NCBI GenBank assembly: GCA_025936195.1
Contig: JAICTW010000163.1
Coordinates: 1-6,471 of the forward strand
Length of the DNA: 6,471 nt
Direction: 5' to 3'
Source: Flavisolibacter sp.
GTDB taxonomy: Bacteria; Bacteroidota; Bacteroidia; Chitinophagales; Chitinophagaceae
The notes beneath the pieces were generated by a model. The model made no database searches. It saw only the letters and a program-made list of their open reading frames with translations, and had not been told where the DNA came from. Both the position numbers and the translations under genes were made by a program. The number at the start of each line of letters is the position of its first letter. Positions within the stretch are counted from its first letter, which is position 1. Positions 1-6,471 of this stretch are shown in pieces.

Positions 1-2048
1 AATTTGGACGAACCATCTGCTCTTATGGAAGCATTAATCAAATAACGGTTCTGGAAAGCGTAATTGATTCTTCCGAAATAAGAAGCAACCGTAGAAAGAT
101 CACCTCGATCAGTTGTATTGATGTTTGCTGCAGTTCCCAGTTTCAAATACAGATCGCCTTCACTCGTATTAGGAACATTTGGCGCTGATGCAGTAAATCC
201 ATACGTTTTATATCTCTGAGCAGATTGGCCTGCAAGAACAGTGATGTTATGATCACCGAATTTGTTTTGATACGTCAAAGTATTTTCAAGGATCCAATTT
301 CTTACTTCATCACGGGAAAGCATTAAGTTGCTTGTAGCATTTCTTTGAGTCAATGTAGCAGTATAAACAGGTGAATAACCTCTCAATTCTGCCTGGCCAA
401 AATCGCCACCAATACTTGAATTCAATGTAAAATGACGCAGGAATTTCAGGTTCAAATAAGCATTTCCGTTCAACCTGTAATTCTTTGATTTTTGATTGAA
501 AACATCCAATGTTACCTGTGGATTGAAGGTTACTGCTCCCCCGAGATTGTAATCACTTGGGTCGCCATACGTACCATCTGCATAGTAAACCGGTACAATG
601 GGCGCAGCGGAATACATTTCATGAAAGATGCCGCCTGGAATATCATTGGAATTGCTGTACGCTCCGGTTACTGTATATCCTATTTTTAAAGGACTTGCAA
701 TCTGTATATCATTTTGCAAACGGACAGTATAACGTGTGTAGTTGTTCTTTTCTACAATTCCATCCTGGTTCAAATAACCCAGTGAAAAGTTGTAGTTGGT
801 GTTGTTACCTCCGCCACTTACCGATACCTGATGATTGGTGATCAATGCATTCCTTAAAATCAAATGATACCAATCCGTACCTTCTCCATAACTTGACGGG
901 TCCAGTAGGGCGGGACTGCCATTAATTACTCGCAACTCGTTTACCATTCTGGCATATTCCTGGCCGTTCGCCATCTTAATATCATTGGTAACTTTTTGCC
1001 AGCCTACATAACCATTGTAGTTAACCGTGGGTTTACTGCCTCTTCCTTTTTTGGTGGTGATCAGCACAACGCCGTTAGCGGCACGGATACCATAAATGGA
1101 TTCACTTGACGCATCTTTCAAAATGCTGATGTTTTCAATATCGGCAGGATTTAAAAAACTGATGTCATCAAACCAAACGCCATCTACAACATAAAGAGGA
1201 GTGGCGCTTCCATAAACAGTTCCAACGCCTCTTATAGTAATTTGTGGTGAAGCACCGGGAGCTCCTGAGTTCGTGATTTGAACTCCTGCCACTTTTCCCT
1301 GTAATGCGCTGATGGGATTAGGGTCAGGCTGCTTATTAATATCTTCCCCCTTTATTTGTGATACAGATCCTGTTACATCTATCTTCCTTTGTGTGCCGTA
1401 ACCTACTACTATAACCTGGTCCAACTGATTGGCCGAAGCCACTAAAGAAATATTGATCGTTGTTCTGTTGCCCACAATCACCTCCTGTGTTCCATATCCA
1501 ACATAGCTGAACACCAATACTGCATTTTCATTGGGTACGGAGATGGCATAGTTGCCTGCTTCATCGGTAACGGTGCCTGTATTGGTTCCTTTGATGGCAA
1601 CTGAAACATTGCTCAGCGGTGCATTGCCTGTTCCGGTCACTTTACCTGAAACGCGGAAATCAGGAATGTCAATTTTGTTATTATCGCTATTGGCTTTTAA
1701 AACAATCAGATTGTTATTCAAAATGCGGTAATTAATTCCGTTGGCTATAAGTATTTTGTCCAGCACGGAAGTGATCTCCGCATCTTTTACATTCAGGTCA
1801 ATCCTGGGTTTATTGGCAATCACCGATTCATTGTATAGAAAATGATAATCGCTTTTTCGTTCAATGATGATCAATGCCTTTTTCAGATCGGCAGACTGCA
1901 GGTTCACCGTGATCTTATCCTGCGAATACGTTTTGGCAGAAACCTGTAAGCAGGCAAATAAAATAAAAAGAAAGGTGAGCTTCAGCATACGAAGCTTTTG
2001 CAAATAAAAGAGCTTCCATCCGGCAGTATCATTTTCTCTTTTTTTCAT
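1..2048 (-). CDS. SusC/RagA-like TonB-dependent outer-membrane receptor with STN domain (partial, C-terminus beyond window)
   Basis: The product is an outer-membrane active transporter that should import a nutrient (glycan, siderophore or similar) using TonB energy and also signal to the adjacent FecR/sigma pair. My manual translation from ATG at 2048 stays open for 682 codons to the window edge. Visible parts: a long charged n-region, then a hydrophobic signal segment (about residues 21-38, LKLTFLFILFACLQVSA); an STN domain at about 45-118, typical of receptors that do cell-surface signalling; a carboxypeptidase-regulatory-like beta-sandwich at about 130-205 (VSGKVTG, FSYVGYGTQE); then a plug domain beginning near 212 with IVVGYGTQRK and containing LQGKVAGVQI, PLYVVDGV and GIRAANGVVLITTKKG. 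The remainder is the start of the beta-barrel, with N/Y/G-rich strands. SusC proteins usually have about 1000 residues, so roughly a third is missing. It follows the anti-sigma gene by 97 bp. The substrate cannot be told from the sequence. Confidence 0.93.
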   Translation of the reverse strand, partial: MKKRENDTAGWKLFYLQKLRMLKLTFLFILFACLQVSAKTYSQDKITVNLQSADLKKALIIIERKSDYHFLYNESVIANKPRIDLNVKDAEITSVLDKILIANGINYRILNNNLIVLKANSDNNKIDIPDFRVSGKVTGTGNAPLSNVSVAIKGTNTGTVTDEAGNYAISVPNENAVLVFSYVGYGTQEVIVGNRTTINISLVASANQLDQVIVVGYGTQRKIDVTGSVSQIKGEDINKQPDPNPISALQGKVAGVQITNSGAPGASPQITIRGVGTVYGSATPLYVVDGVWFDDISFLNPADIENISILKDASSESIYGIRAANGVVLITTKKGRGSKPTVNYNGYVGWQKVTNDIKMANGQEYARMVNELRVINGSPALLDPSSYGEGTDWYHLILRNALITNHQVSVSGGGNNTNYNFSLGYLNQDGIVEKNNYTRYTVRLQNDIQIASPLKIGYTVTGAYSNSNDIPGGIFHEMYSAAPIVPVYYADGTYGDPSDYNLGGAVTFNPQVTLDVFNQKSKNYRLNGNAYLNLKFLRHFTLNSSIGGDFGQAELRGYSPVYTATLTQRNATSNLMLSRDEVRNWILENTLTYQNKFGDHNITVLAGQSAQRYKTYGFTASAPNVPNTSEGDLYLKLGTAANINTTDRGDLSTVASYFGRINYAFQNRYLINASIRADGSSK

Positions 2049-2145
2049 ACTATAAGTTGTGAGGTTAAAAATTTTATCAGTCAATCGTTTTTCAGTCAGG
2101 TCATTCATTCTATGATGTGTTGATGTACATACAGCAATCGTTATT
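2049..2145 (-). promoter_or_regulatory. Leader between the anti-sigma gene and the receptor gene, with paired TGACTGA repeats
   Basis: This 97-bp gap precedes the receptor ATG. On the minus strand it contains TGACTGA twice, at 2092-2098 and 2077-2083, exactly 15 bp apart. The octamer AACGATTG also occurs twice, at 2135-2142 and 2082-2089. I see no TAnnTTTG box at a suitable distance from the start. In related loci the receptor gene often has its own promoter read by the cognate ECF sigma factor, so these repeats are candidates for that promoter or an operator. The assignment is inference from position and repetition only. Confidence 0.3.
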
Positions 2146-3219
2146 TTATTCTGTAATGGTGATCAGGTTTCCTTTAATAGTATAATGGAATTTTGTTGCC
2201 AGTTGTAAAGCATCCAGAGCTTCCTGTATGGTTTCTGTTGTGAAGGTTCCGCTCCATCTTTCATTGGCAATCTCATCGCCCTTGAATTGAATGGTTACGC
2301 CGTACCACCGTTCCAGTTTATGTGCTATTTCCGTAAAGGATTCATCCTGAAAGATCAGCTTATTTTCTACCCACGATGTTTCAATGATCGTACTATCTAT
2401 TGTTCTGGTCAGGCCTTTCCAAACGACCATTGGTTCTTTTTGCTGAATGGTTGGTTTGATCTCATCCTGCTCGTTTGATATCACCAGTTTTTCATTAGGA
2501 TGGAGAACAAAGGGTGGCTGTCCCGGCCTTTTGTCAAGAGTGATCTCCACTCTTCCGCGGATCAAACTGGTTTCCGTTGTTTTTTCATCGGGATAAGCTT
2601 TGACATTAAACGCAGTTCCCAAAACTTTTATAAGTATGGTATTGGCATGAATGGTAAATGGAATGCTGCTTTTCTTTACGTCAAAAAAGGCTTCACCAAT
2701 TAAACTGGTGCTTCTGTTGCTTGTGCCAAAATTTTCATTGTAGGTAAGCTTGCTTCCGGCATTCAGCCAAACCACGGTGCTGTCGGGCAATACCAATTTT
2801 GTTTTGGAACCCAACGGAGAGGAAACCTCGCTATAATTTTTATCGCTTACCGGAACAACAGCCTTGCCTTTGTTGAGTAGGGCAATTCCGGAAATTATAA
2901 AAACAGCAAAAGCAACAAAGGACTAAGCCAGGATTTTTTTTCTGTTGAAAGATTTTCTCTTAAAGTCAGTTTCATCAATTGGGGATTGCGGAAATTCAAT
3001 TCCCGATTCTTTTATTTTGTTCAGGTGTTGTTCAAATGCCAACTCTGATTCGTGCTGGGTTTCTTTATTATTATTCTGCCAGAGGTGTTGAATATGTTCG
3101 GCCTGGTAGGCCCAATCGGGATTGGCTTTCATCAGCTTTTCCAAATCCTGTAATTCATCCGGACTAGCTTCGCCGGTAATTTTTTTTGCGAGTAAATTCC
3201 AAAATAAAGTTTGCGACAT
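2146..3219 (-). pseudogene. FecR-like anti-sigma factor, interrupted by an in-frame TAG at codon 99
   Basis: FecR-type proteins sit in the inner membrane, hold or activate an ECF sigma factor with their cytoplasmic N-terminus, and receive the receptor signal in the periplasm. The frame from ATG at 3219 to TAA at 2146 has 357 codons, normal for the family. Codons 1-98 form the sigma-binding N-terminal domain (FWNLLAKKITGEASPDEL). Codon 99 (2925-2923) is TAG. It falls at the start of the transmembrane helix, which reads ILA-stop-SFVAFAVFIISGIALL. After it come the FecR domain at about 130-226 (LPDSTVVWLNAGS, GEAFFDVKK, VLGTAFNVKAYPDE) and a C-terminal DUF4974-type domain at about 287-357 (FTEIAHKLERWYGVTI, WSGTF, EALDAL). 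Both halves are in the same frame, so one base substitution explains the break. No ATG lies near enough after the stop to restart with the helix. ATG at 3219 was preferred over TTG at 3243 because family members start just before FWNLL. It follows the sigma gene by 61 bp. Confidence 0.88.
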
Positions 3220-3280
3220 AGCAGCCAATTGCGCTATGGACAAGAAAAAAAGGGTTAGCCCCCAAAGAGTTTAAACAAAT

Positions 3281-3850
3281 TCAGTTCAATGTTCCTGAAA
3301 GATCAAAACGAATGGATTCGCTGATTTTTTTAAGGGCAATGGTCATTTGGTTTTCGATGGTCTTTGAAGAAAGGTTCAGCAGTTGCGCTACTTCTTTATA
3401 TTTTAAACCATCTTCCCTGATCAGCTTAAATATAAGCTGGCATTTTGGAGGCAGGGCTTCAATGGCCAAACGTACCCGTTTGAACATTTCGGCGGTGATC
3501 ATCAGTTGTTCCGGATTGGAATACAAATTTTTTGTTTCCACCACCACTTCATCCAATGAAAAAGATTGCTCCTTCTTTTCTTTCAGCAATCGGTTAATAG
3601 AAAGATTTTTTGTAGCGATGTAGATGTATAAATGAAAGTTTTCAACCTCGCCGAGCGCATGCCGGTTCATCCATATTTTTAAAAAAACATCCGAAACTAT
3701 TTCTTCGGCCGATTCTTTTGTTCGAACGATGGTTTGCGAAAAATTGACCAGACGCTTATGATAAAGTAAAAACAATTGCTTGTAAGCAATTGTATCATCG
3801 TGGTTGGCTATACGATGAATCAATGGGTTATAAACAGAAGCAGCAATCAT
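3281..3850 (-). CDS. ECF-type RNA polymerase sigma factor (Bacteroidota FecI-like)
   Basis: This is a 189-residue extracytoplasmic-function sigma factor that would direct RNA polymerase to the promoter of the neighbouring receptor genes when released or activated by the FecR partner. Sigma region 2 spans about residues 23-92 (YKQLFLLYHKRLVNF, ESAEEIVSDVFLKIW). The linker at about 93-122 is variable and acidic. Region 4 spans about 125-178, with the helix-turn-helix in ALPPKCQLIFKLIREDGLKYKEVAQLLNLSSKTIENQ broken here as ALPPKCQLIF, LKYKEVAQLL and LSSKTIENQ. Regions 1 and 3 are absent and the length is typical for the class. ATG at 3850 is chosen; a GTG lies directly before it at 3853, and a stop occurs a few codons further upstream. 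It is first in the minus-strand cluster. The pairing with the FecR gene and STN receptor is the classic arrangement, but here the partner carries a nonsense codon. Confidence 0.93.
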   Translation of the reverse strand: MIAASVYNPLIHRIANHDDTIAYKQLFLLYHKRLVNFSQTIVRTKESAEEIVSDVFLKIWMNRHALGEVENFHLYIYIATKNLSINRLLKEKKEQSFSLDEVVVETKNLYSNPEQLMITAEMFKRVRLAIEALPPKCQLIFKLIREDGLKYKEVAQLLNLSSKTIENQMTIALKKISESIRFDLSGTLN

Positions 3851-3866
3851 CACAAAAGCATGTATT

Positions 3867-3895
3867 CAAATCTATAGAAAAAACGAAGAAACAAT
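3867..3895 (-). promoter_or_regulatory. Putative Bacteroidota promoter for the sigma-factor cluster
   Basis: On the minus strand a perfect TAnnTTTG box (TAGATTTG, 3874-3867) is preceded by ATTG (3895-3892) with a 17-bp spacer. This matches the known housekeeping promoter pattern of Bacteroidota (a TTG-containing -33 element and a -7 TAnnTTTG). Transcription would start near 3860, leaving a leader of about 10 nt before ATG at 3850. Experimental start-site data are absent, and AT-rich DNA yields chance matches. Confidence 0.5.
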
Positions 3896-3934
3896 GACTA
3901 AAGTTCACTTCTTTATCGTTTGCGAAATGAGGAA

Positions 3935-3993
3935 TTTTTGCTGATTTCTTTTATTTTCATTTATACTTTTTAGTACAAATAGCAGTACTTTTG
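3935..3993 (+). promoter_or_regulatory. Putative promoter region for the suf operon
   Basis: Two candidate -7 boxes precede sufB. TACTTTTG at 3986-3993 fits TAnnTTTG perfectly but lies only 4 nt before the ATG and lacks a clear TTG upstream; if used, the mRNA would be leaderless. TACTTTTT at 3964-3971 misses the consensus by its last base but has TTTTTG at 3935-3940, 23 bp upstream, and would give a leader of about 20 nt. Two GTAC palindromes (3973-3976 and 3985-3988) surround the downstream box and could be part of an operator. No Shine-Dalgarno sequence is present. Which box works is undecided from sequence. Confidence 0.4.
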
Positions 3994-3997
3994 CGGC

Positions 3998-5482
3998 ATG
4001 AAGCCAGAAGAAGTTTATCAGCCCGAAGTAAATGAGCTTGATGAGGACCTCAGCACTATACACGACACCGTAAATCAAGAATATAAATATGGTTTTGTAA
4101 CCGATATCGAAGCGGATGAAGCTCCAAAAGGTTTGAACGAAGATATTATCCATTTTATTTCTGCAAAAAAGAACGAGCCGGAATGGATGCTTGAGTGGCG
4201 ATTGAAAGCTTTTCGTCAATGGCAGAAAATGCAGGAACCGCATTGGGCTAATTTGCATTATCCAAAAATTAATTACCAGGATATTATTTATTATTCGGCT
4301 CCAAAACAAAAAACAAAGGTCAAGAGCTTAGATGAGATTGATCCTGAACTGAGAAAAACATTTGAAAAGCTCGGCATTTCTTTGGATGAACAAAAACGTT
4401 TATCCGGCGTAGCTGTGGATGCAGTGATTGACAGCGTTTCCATTGCCACCACATTTAAGGAACAGCTTGGAGAATTAGGGATTATTTTTTGCTCTATGAC
4501 CGAAGCGATCAAAGAGCATCCTGATCTGGTTCGACAATATTTAAGCAGTGTTGTTCCGGTTACCGATAATTATTTCGCTGCATTGAATTCTGCCGTATTT
4601 ACGGATGGTTCTTTCGTTTATATTCCAAAAGGCGTTCGCTGTCCTATGGAACTTTCCACTTATTTCCGCATCAATGCAGAAAATACAGGCCAGTTTGAAA
4701 GAACGCTGATCATTGCCGATGAAGGTGCTTATGTAAGTTATCTCGAAGGTTGTACAGCTCCCATGCGTGATGAAAATCAATTGCACGCAGCCGTAGTGGA
4801 ACTGATTGCTTTGGATAATGCGGAAATAAAATACTCCACCGTTCAAAACTGGTATCCCGGCGATAAAGAAGGCAATGGCGGTATTTACAATTTCGTAACC
4901 AAGAGAGGAATTTGCAAAGGCATCAATTCAAAAATTTCCTGGACGCAGGTGGAGACCGGTTCAGCTATAACATGGAAATATCCGAGTGTGATTTTGAAAG
5001 GTGATAATTCCATTGGTGAATTTTATTCCGTTGCTGTTACAAATAATTATCAGCAAGCCGATACCGGGACCAAGATGCAGCATCTCGGGAAAAATACAAG
5101 AAGCCGTATTGTTTCAAAAGGTATTTCCGCCGGCTTTAGCAATAACAGTTACCGCGGTTTGGTGCATGTAGGTAAGAACGCCACCAATGCAAGAAACTTT
5201 TCTCAATGCGATTCATTGTTGCTTGGCGATAAATGTGGTGCGCATACGTTTCCGTACATCGAAGTGAAAAACAACACAGCAGTTGTTGAGCACGAAGCCA
5301 CCACTTCTAAAATTGGTGAAGACCAGATTTTTTATTGCAATCAGAGAGGTATAAATACCGAAACCGCCGTTGCATTAATTATTAATGGTTTTGCCAAAGA
5401 GGTGATGAACAAATTGCCAATGGAATTTGCGATAGAGGCGCAGAAGTTATTAGCCATTAGTTTGGAAGGCAGTGTTGGCTGA
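3998..5482 (+). CDS. sufB: Fe-S cluster assembly scaffold protein SufB
   Basis: SufB is the cytosolic scaffold subunit of the SufBCD complex, on which nascent iron-sulfur clusters are built from sulfide supplied by the SufS desulfurase and passed to target proteins. The 494-residue frame has the full family length (E. coli SufB is 495). The N-terminal helical region (about 1-130) includes [13 protein letters not shown]. The core right-handed beta-helix carries hallmark segments such as [27 protein letters not shown] (Cys252), VQNWYPGD and [14 protein letters not shown]. The C-terminal part holds [14 protein letters not shown] (Cys413), [14 protein letters not shown] and ends LEGSVG, the usual SufB terminus. 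By position Cys413 should match the cluster-related Cys405 and Cys252 the Cys254 of E. coli SufB; this alignment is from memory. ATG at 3998 is the only sensible start. It is first in an operon with sufC 85 bp downstream. Confidence 0.97.
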   Translation: MKPEEVYQPEVNELDEDLSTIHDTVNQEYKYGFVTDIEADEAPKGLNEDIIHFISAKKNEPEWMLEWRLKAFRQWQKMQEPHWANLHYPKINYQDIIYYSAPKQKTKVKSLDEIDPELRKTFEKLGISLDEQKRLSGVAVDAVIDSVSIATTFKEQLGELGIIFCSMTEAIKEHPDLVRQYLSSVVPVTDNYFAALNSAVFTDGSFVYIPKGVRCPMELSTYFRINAENTGQFERTLIIADEGAYVSYLEGCTAPMRDENQLHAAVVELIALDNAEIKYSTVQNWYPGDKEGNGGIYNFVTKRGICKGINSKISWTQVETGSAITWKYPSVILKGDNSIGEFYSVAVTNNYQQADTGTKMQHLGKNTRSRIVSKGISAGFSNNSYRGLVHVGKNATNARNFSQCDSLLLGDKCGAHTFPYIEVKNNTAVVEHEATTSKIGEDQIFYCNQRGINTETAVALIINGFAKEVMNKLPMEFAIEAQKLLAISLEGSVG

Positions 5483-5511
5483 TGGCTGATTTGCGGATGT
5501 CCGATGGGTCA
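5476..5511 (+). repeat. Degenerate 7-bp tandem repeat overlapping the sufB stop codon
   Basis: Starting inside the last codons of sufB the sequence reads TGGCTGA, TGGCTGA, TTTGCGGA, TGTCCGA, TGGGTCA. The first two units are identical. The others share the TG...GA style with substitutions, and the third is 8 bp long. The sufB TGA stop is the end of the first unit. It resembles heptamer runs based on TGGCTGA/TAGCTGA that I recall from intergenic DNA of some Bacteroidota genomes, but only two units are exact here. Confidence 0.4.
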
Positions 5512-5529
5512 GCAAGCAGCAGGTTTTAC

Positions 5530-5556
5530 AAATCAGGAATAATCAAATCAGAAATA
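5530..5556 (+). repeat. 12-bp imperfect direct repeat upstream of sufC
   Basis: AAATCAGGAATA (5530-5541) is repeated as AAATCAGAAATA (5545-5556), with one mismatch and a 15-bp period. It lies in the A-rich stretch just before the sufC ATG, where there is no Shine-Dalgarno motif. It may simply reflect low complexity, or help keep the translation start unfolded. Confidence 0.35.
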
Positions 5557-5567
5557 AAATAAAAAAC

Positions 5568-6326
5568 ATGCTTTCGATAAAGAATTTACATGCACGAATT
5601 GACGAAAAGGAAATCTTGAAAGGATTAAGTCTGGATATTAAGGCTGGAGAAGTTCATGCTATTATGGGACCGAACGGTTCCGGAAAAAGTACACTGGCTT
5701 CTGTATTGGCGGGACGTGCAGATTACCAGGTAACAGAAGGTTCAGTAGAATTTTTGGGAAAAGATCTTTTGGAACTTTCTCCAGAAGAAAGAGCAGGCGA
5801 AGGAATTTTTCTTGCCTTTCAATACCCGGTGGAAATTCCGGGATTAACCACTACCAACTTTATTAAAACCGCTGTGAACGAAGTAAGAAAATACCGTGGA
5901 CTGGAACCGTACGATGCTGTTCAGTTTTTGAAACTGATGAAAGAAAAAATGGCTTTGATGGAAATGAACCAATCACTATTAAGCCGCTCATTGAATGAAG
6001 GTTTCTCCGGTGGTGAAAAGAAACGTAATGAAATTTTCCAGATGGCCATGCTGGAACCAAAGCTGGCTATTTTGGATGAAACTGATTCCGGTTTGGATAT
6101 TGATGCCATTCGCATTGTTGCCAATGGTGTAAACAAATTGCGCAATAAAGACAATGCCGTTTTAGTGGTGACTCACTATCAACGTTTGTTGGATTATATC
6201 GTTCCTGATTTTGTACACGTATTGTACAATGGAAGAATTGTAAAATCAGGAACCAAGGAATTGGCGTTTGAACTGGAAGAAAGGGGTTATGATTTTATTA
6301 AAAACGAAGTAGCGCAGGAAGCATAA
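5568..6326 (+). CDS. sufC: Fe-S cluster assembly ATPase SufC
   Basis: SufC is the cytosolic ABC-type ATPase of the SufBCD complex; its ATP-driven dimerisation changes the shape of SufB and SufD during cluster assembly. It is not a membrane transporter. The 252 residues cover one complete nucleotide-binding domain: Walker A GPNGSGKST at 34-42, Q-loop FQYP with Gln85, signature FSGGEKKR at 146-153, Walker B LAILDETDSGLD with Asp170 and Glu171, and the H-loop His203 in VVTHYQRLL. DETDSGLD rather than the DEP-type sequence of ordinary importers, and SGGEKKRNEI, are characteristic of SufC. Length agrees with the family (about 250). It lies 85 bp after sufB and 9 bp before sufD, so the three genes are almost certainly co-transcribed. 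All catalytic motifs are intact. Confidence 0.97.
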   Translation: MLSIKNLHARIDEKEILKGLSLDIKAGEVHAIMGPNGSGKSTLASVLAGRADYQVTEGSVEFLGKDLLELSPEERAGEGIFLAFQYPVEIPGLTTTNFIKTAVNEVRKYRGLEPYDAVQFLKLMKEKMALMEMNQSLLSRSLNEGFSGGEKKRNEIFQMAMLEPKLAILDETDSGLDIDAIRIVANGVNKLRNKDNAVLVVTHYQRLLDYIVPDFVHVLYNGRIVKSGTKELAFELEERGYDFIKNEVAQEA

Positions 6327-6335
6327 TCAAAGAAC

Positions 6336-6471
6336 ATGAACACGATCGAAACTATTAAAGAAAGATATCAGCAGTTGCAATCGAACAACGGTAGCAGTGC
6401 ATTAACACAGATTGAACAAAATGCTTTCAACTCGTTCAATACATTGGGCGTGCCAACTGTAAAGCATGAAG
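6336..6471 (+). CDS. sufD: Fe-S cluster assembly protein SufD, N-terminus only (cut by window end)
   Basis: Only the first 45 codons are present, starting at ATG 6336, 9 bp after the sufC stop. SufD is the partner of SufB in the SufBC2D complex and is implicated in iron entry to the nascent cluster. The visible part has a helical start (TIETIKERYQQLQ) and then FNSFNTLGVPTVKHE, which matches the family's conserved N-terminal stretch of the form F..LG.PT.K.E that normally continues into EWKYT. Identification rests on this short motif plus the sufB-sufC-sufD gene order, which is the standard one. The frame stays open to the window edge. Confidence 0.88.
   Translation, partial: MNTIETIKERYQQLQSNNGSSALTQIEQNAFNSFNTLGVPTVKHE

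Noticed and set aside
492..841. Two overlapping short open frames on the plus strand
   Set aside because: Both are antisense to a continuous, family-like receptor reading frame and their translations show no domain-like pattern.
2075..2088. AT-rich near-palindrome (TTAAAAATTTTA) as a terminator or operator
   Set aside because: The stem is only weak A-T pairing with no loop and no T-tract of terminator type; it is expected by chance in DNA of this composition.
2146..2814. A separate 222-codon gene with a TTG start encoding a periplasmic FecR domain
   Set aside because: It is in the same frame as the upstream 98 codons, continuous with them except for one TAG, and as a separate gene would lack the membrane anchor and an ATG. 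It is the 3' part of one broken gene.
2923..2925. TAG read as a sense codon under an alternative genetic code, or as pyrrolysine/selenocysteine-type recoding
   Set aside because: Only one case is visible, it sits in a hydrophobic helix where no special residue is expected, and there is no sign of recoding signals. Mutation or read error is simpler.
3220..3280. Gap between the sigma and anti-sigma genes searched for a promoter or hairpin
   Set aside because: No TAnnTTTG box with a paired TTG and no stable inverted repeat was found; the two genes are probably co-transcribed.
3905..4309. A 134-codon minus-strand open frame rich in hydrophobic residues across the sufB start
   Set aside because: It is antisense to the conserved sufB N-terminus and to the promoter region; its hydrophobicity follows from the complement of A-rich, Lys/Glu-rich coding sequence.
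4291..4846. Minus-strand open frames inside sufB
   Set aside because: They are shadows of a strongly conserved gene, with no independent start signals.
5863..6154. Minus-strand open frames inside sufC
   Set aside because: They lie opposite the conserved signature and Walker B region of sufC and have no recognisable content.

Overview
The window looks like chromosomal DNA from a Bacteroidota member, probably of Chitinophagaceae type. Three things point there: a SusC/RagA-type TonB-dependent receptor with an STN domain beside an ECF sigma factor and a FecR-type anti-sigma gene; promoter-like sites of the Bacteroidota form TAnnTTTG; and no Shine-Dalgarno sequence at any start. Placement below phylum is inference from protein style only.

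Layout. Positions 1-3850 lie on the minus strand and form a trans-envelope signalling and uptake cluster, read right to left: ECF sigma factor (3281-3850), FecR-like anti-sigma gene (2146-3219), then a SusC-like outer-membrane receptor (1-2048) whose C-terminus lies beyond position 1. In the usual model the receptor senses its substrate through the periplasmic STN domain, the signal passes to the FecR protein in the inner membrane, and the sigma factor is released to transcribe the transport genes. No SusD partner is visible; one would be expected past position 1. Substrate is unknown.

Positions 3998-6471 lie on the plus strand and hold the SUF iron-sulfur cluster assembly operon: sufB (complete), sufC (complete) and the first 45 codons of sufD. 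The two units are divergent, sharing a 147-bp intergenic region (3851-3997) with promoter-like sites on both strands.

The main anomaly is in the FecR-like gene. It has one in-frame TAG at codon 99, exactly at the start of the predicted transmembrane helix, while the rest of the 357-codon frame is intact and well conserved. As read, only a soluble 98-residue cytoplasmic sigma-binding domain would be made. That could be a recent null mutation, a sequencing error, or a change that rewires signalling. Smaller observations are a degenerate 7-bp repeat that overlaps the sufB stop codon, a 12-bp imperfect repeat before sufC, and a pair of TGACTGA repeats before the receptor gene. I see no RNA genes, mobile elements or CRISPR arrays, and no clearly novel system.
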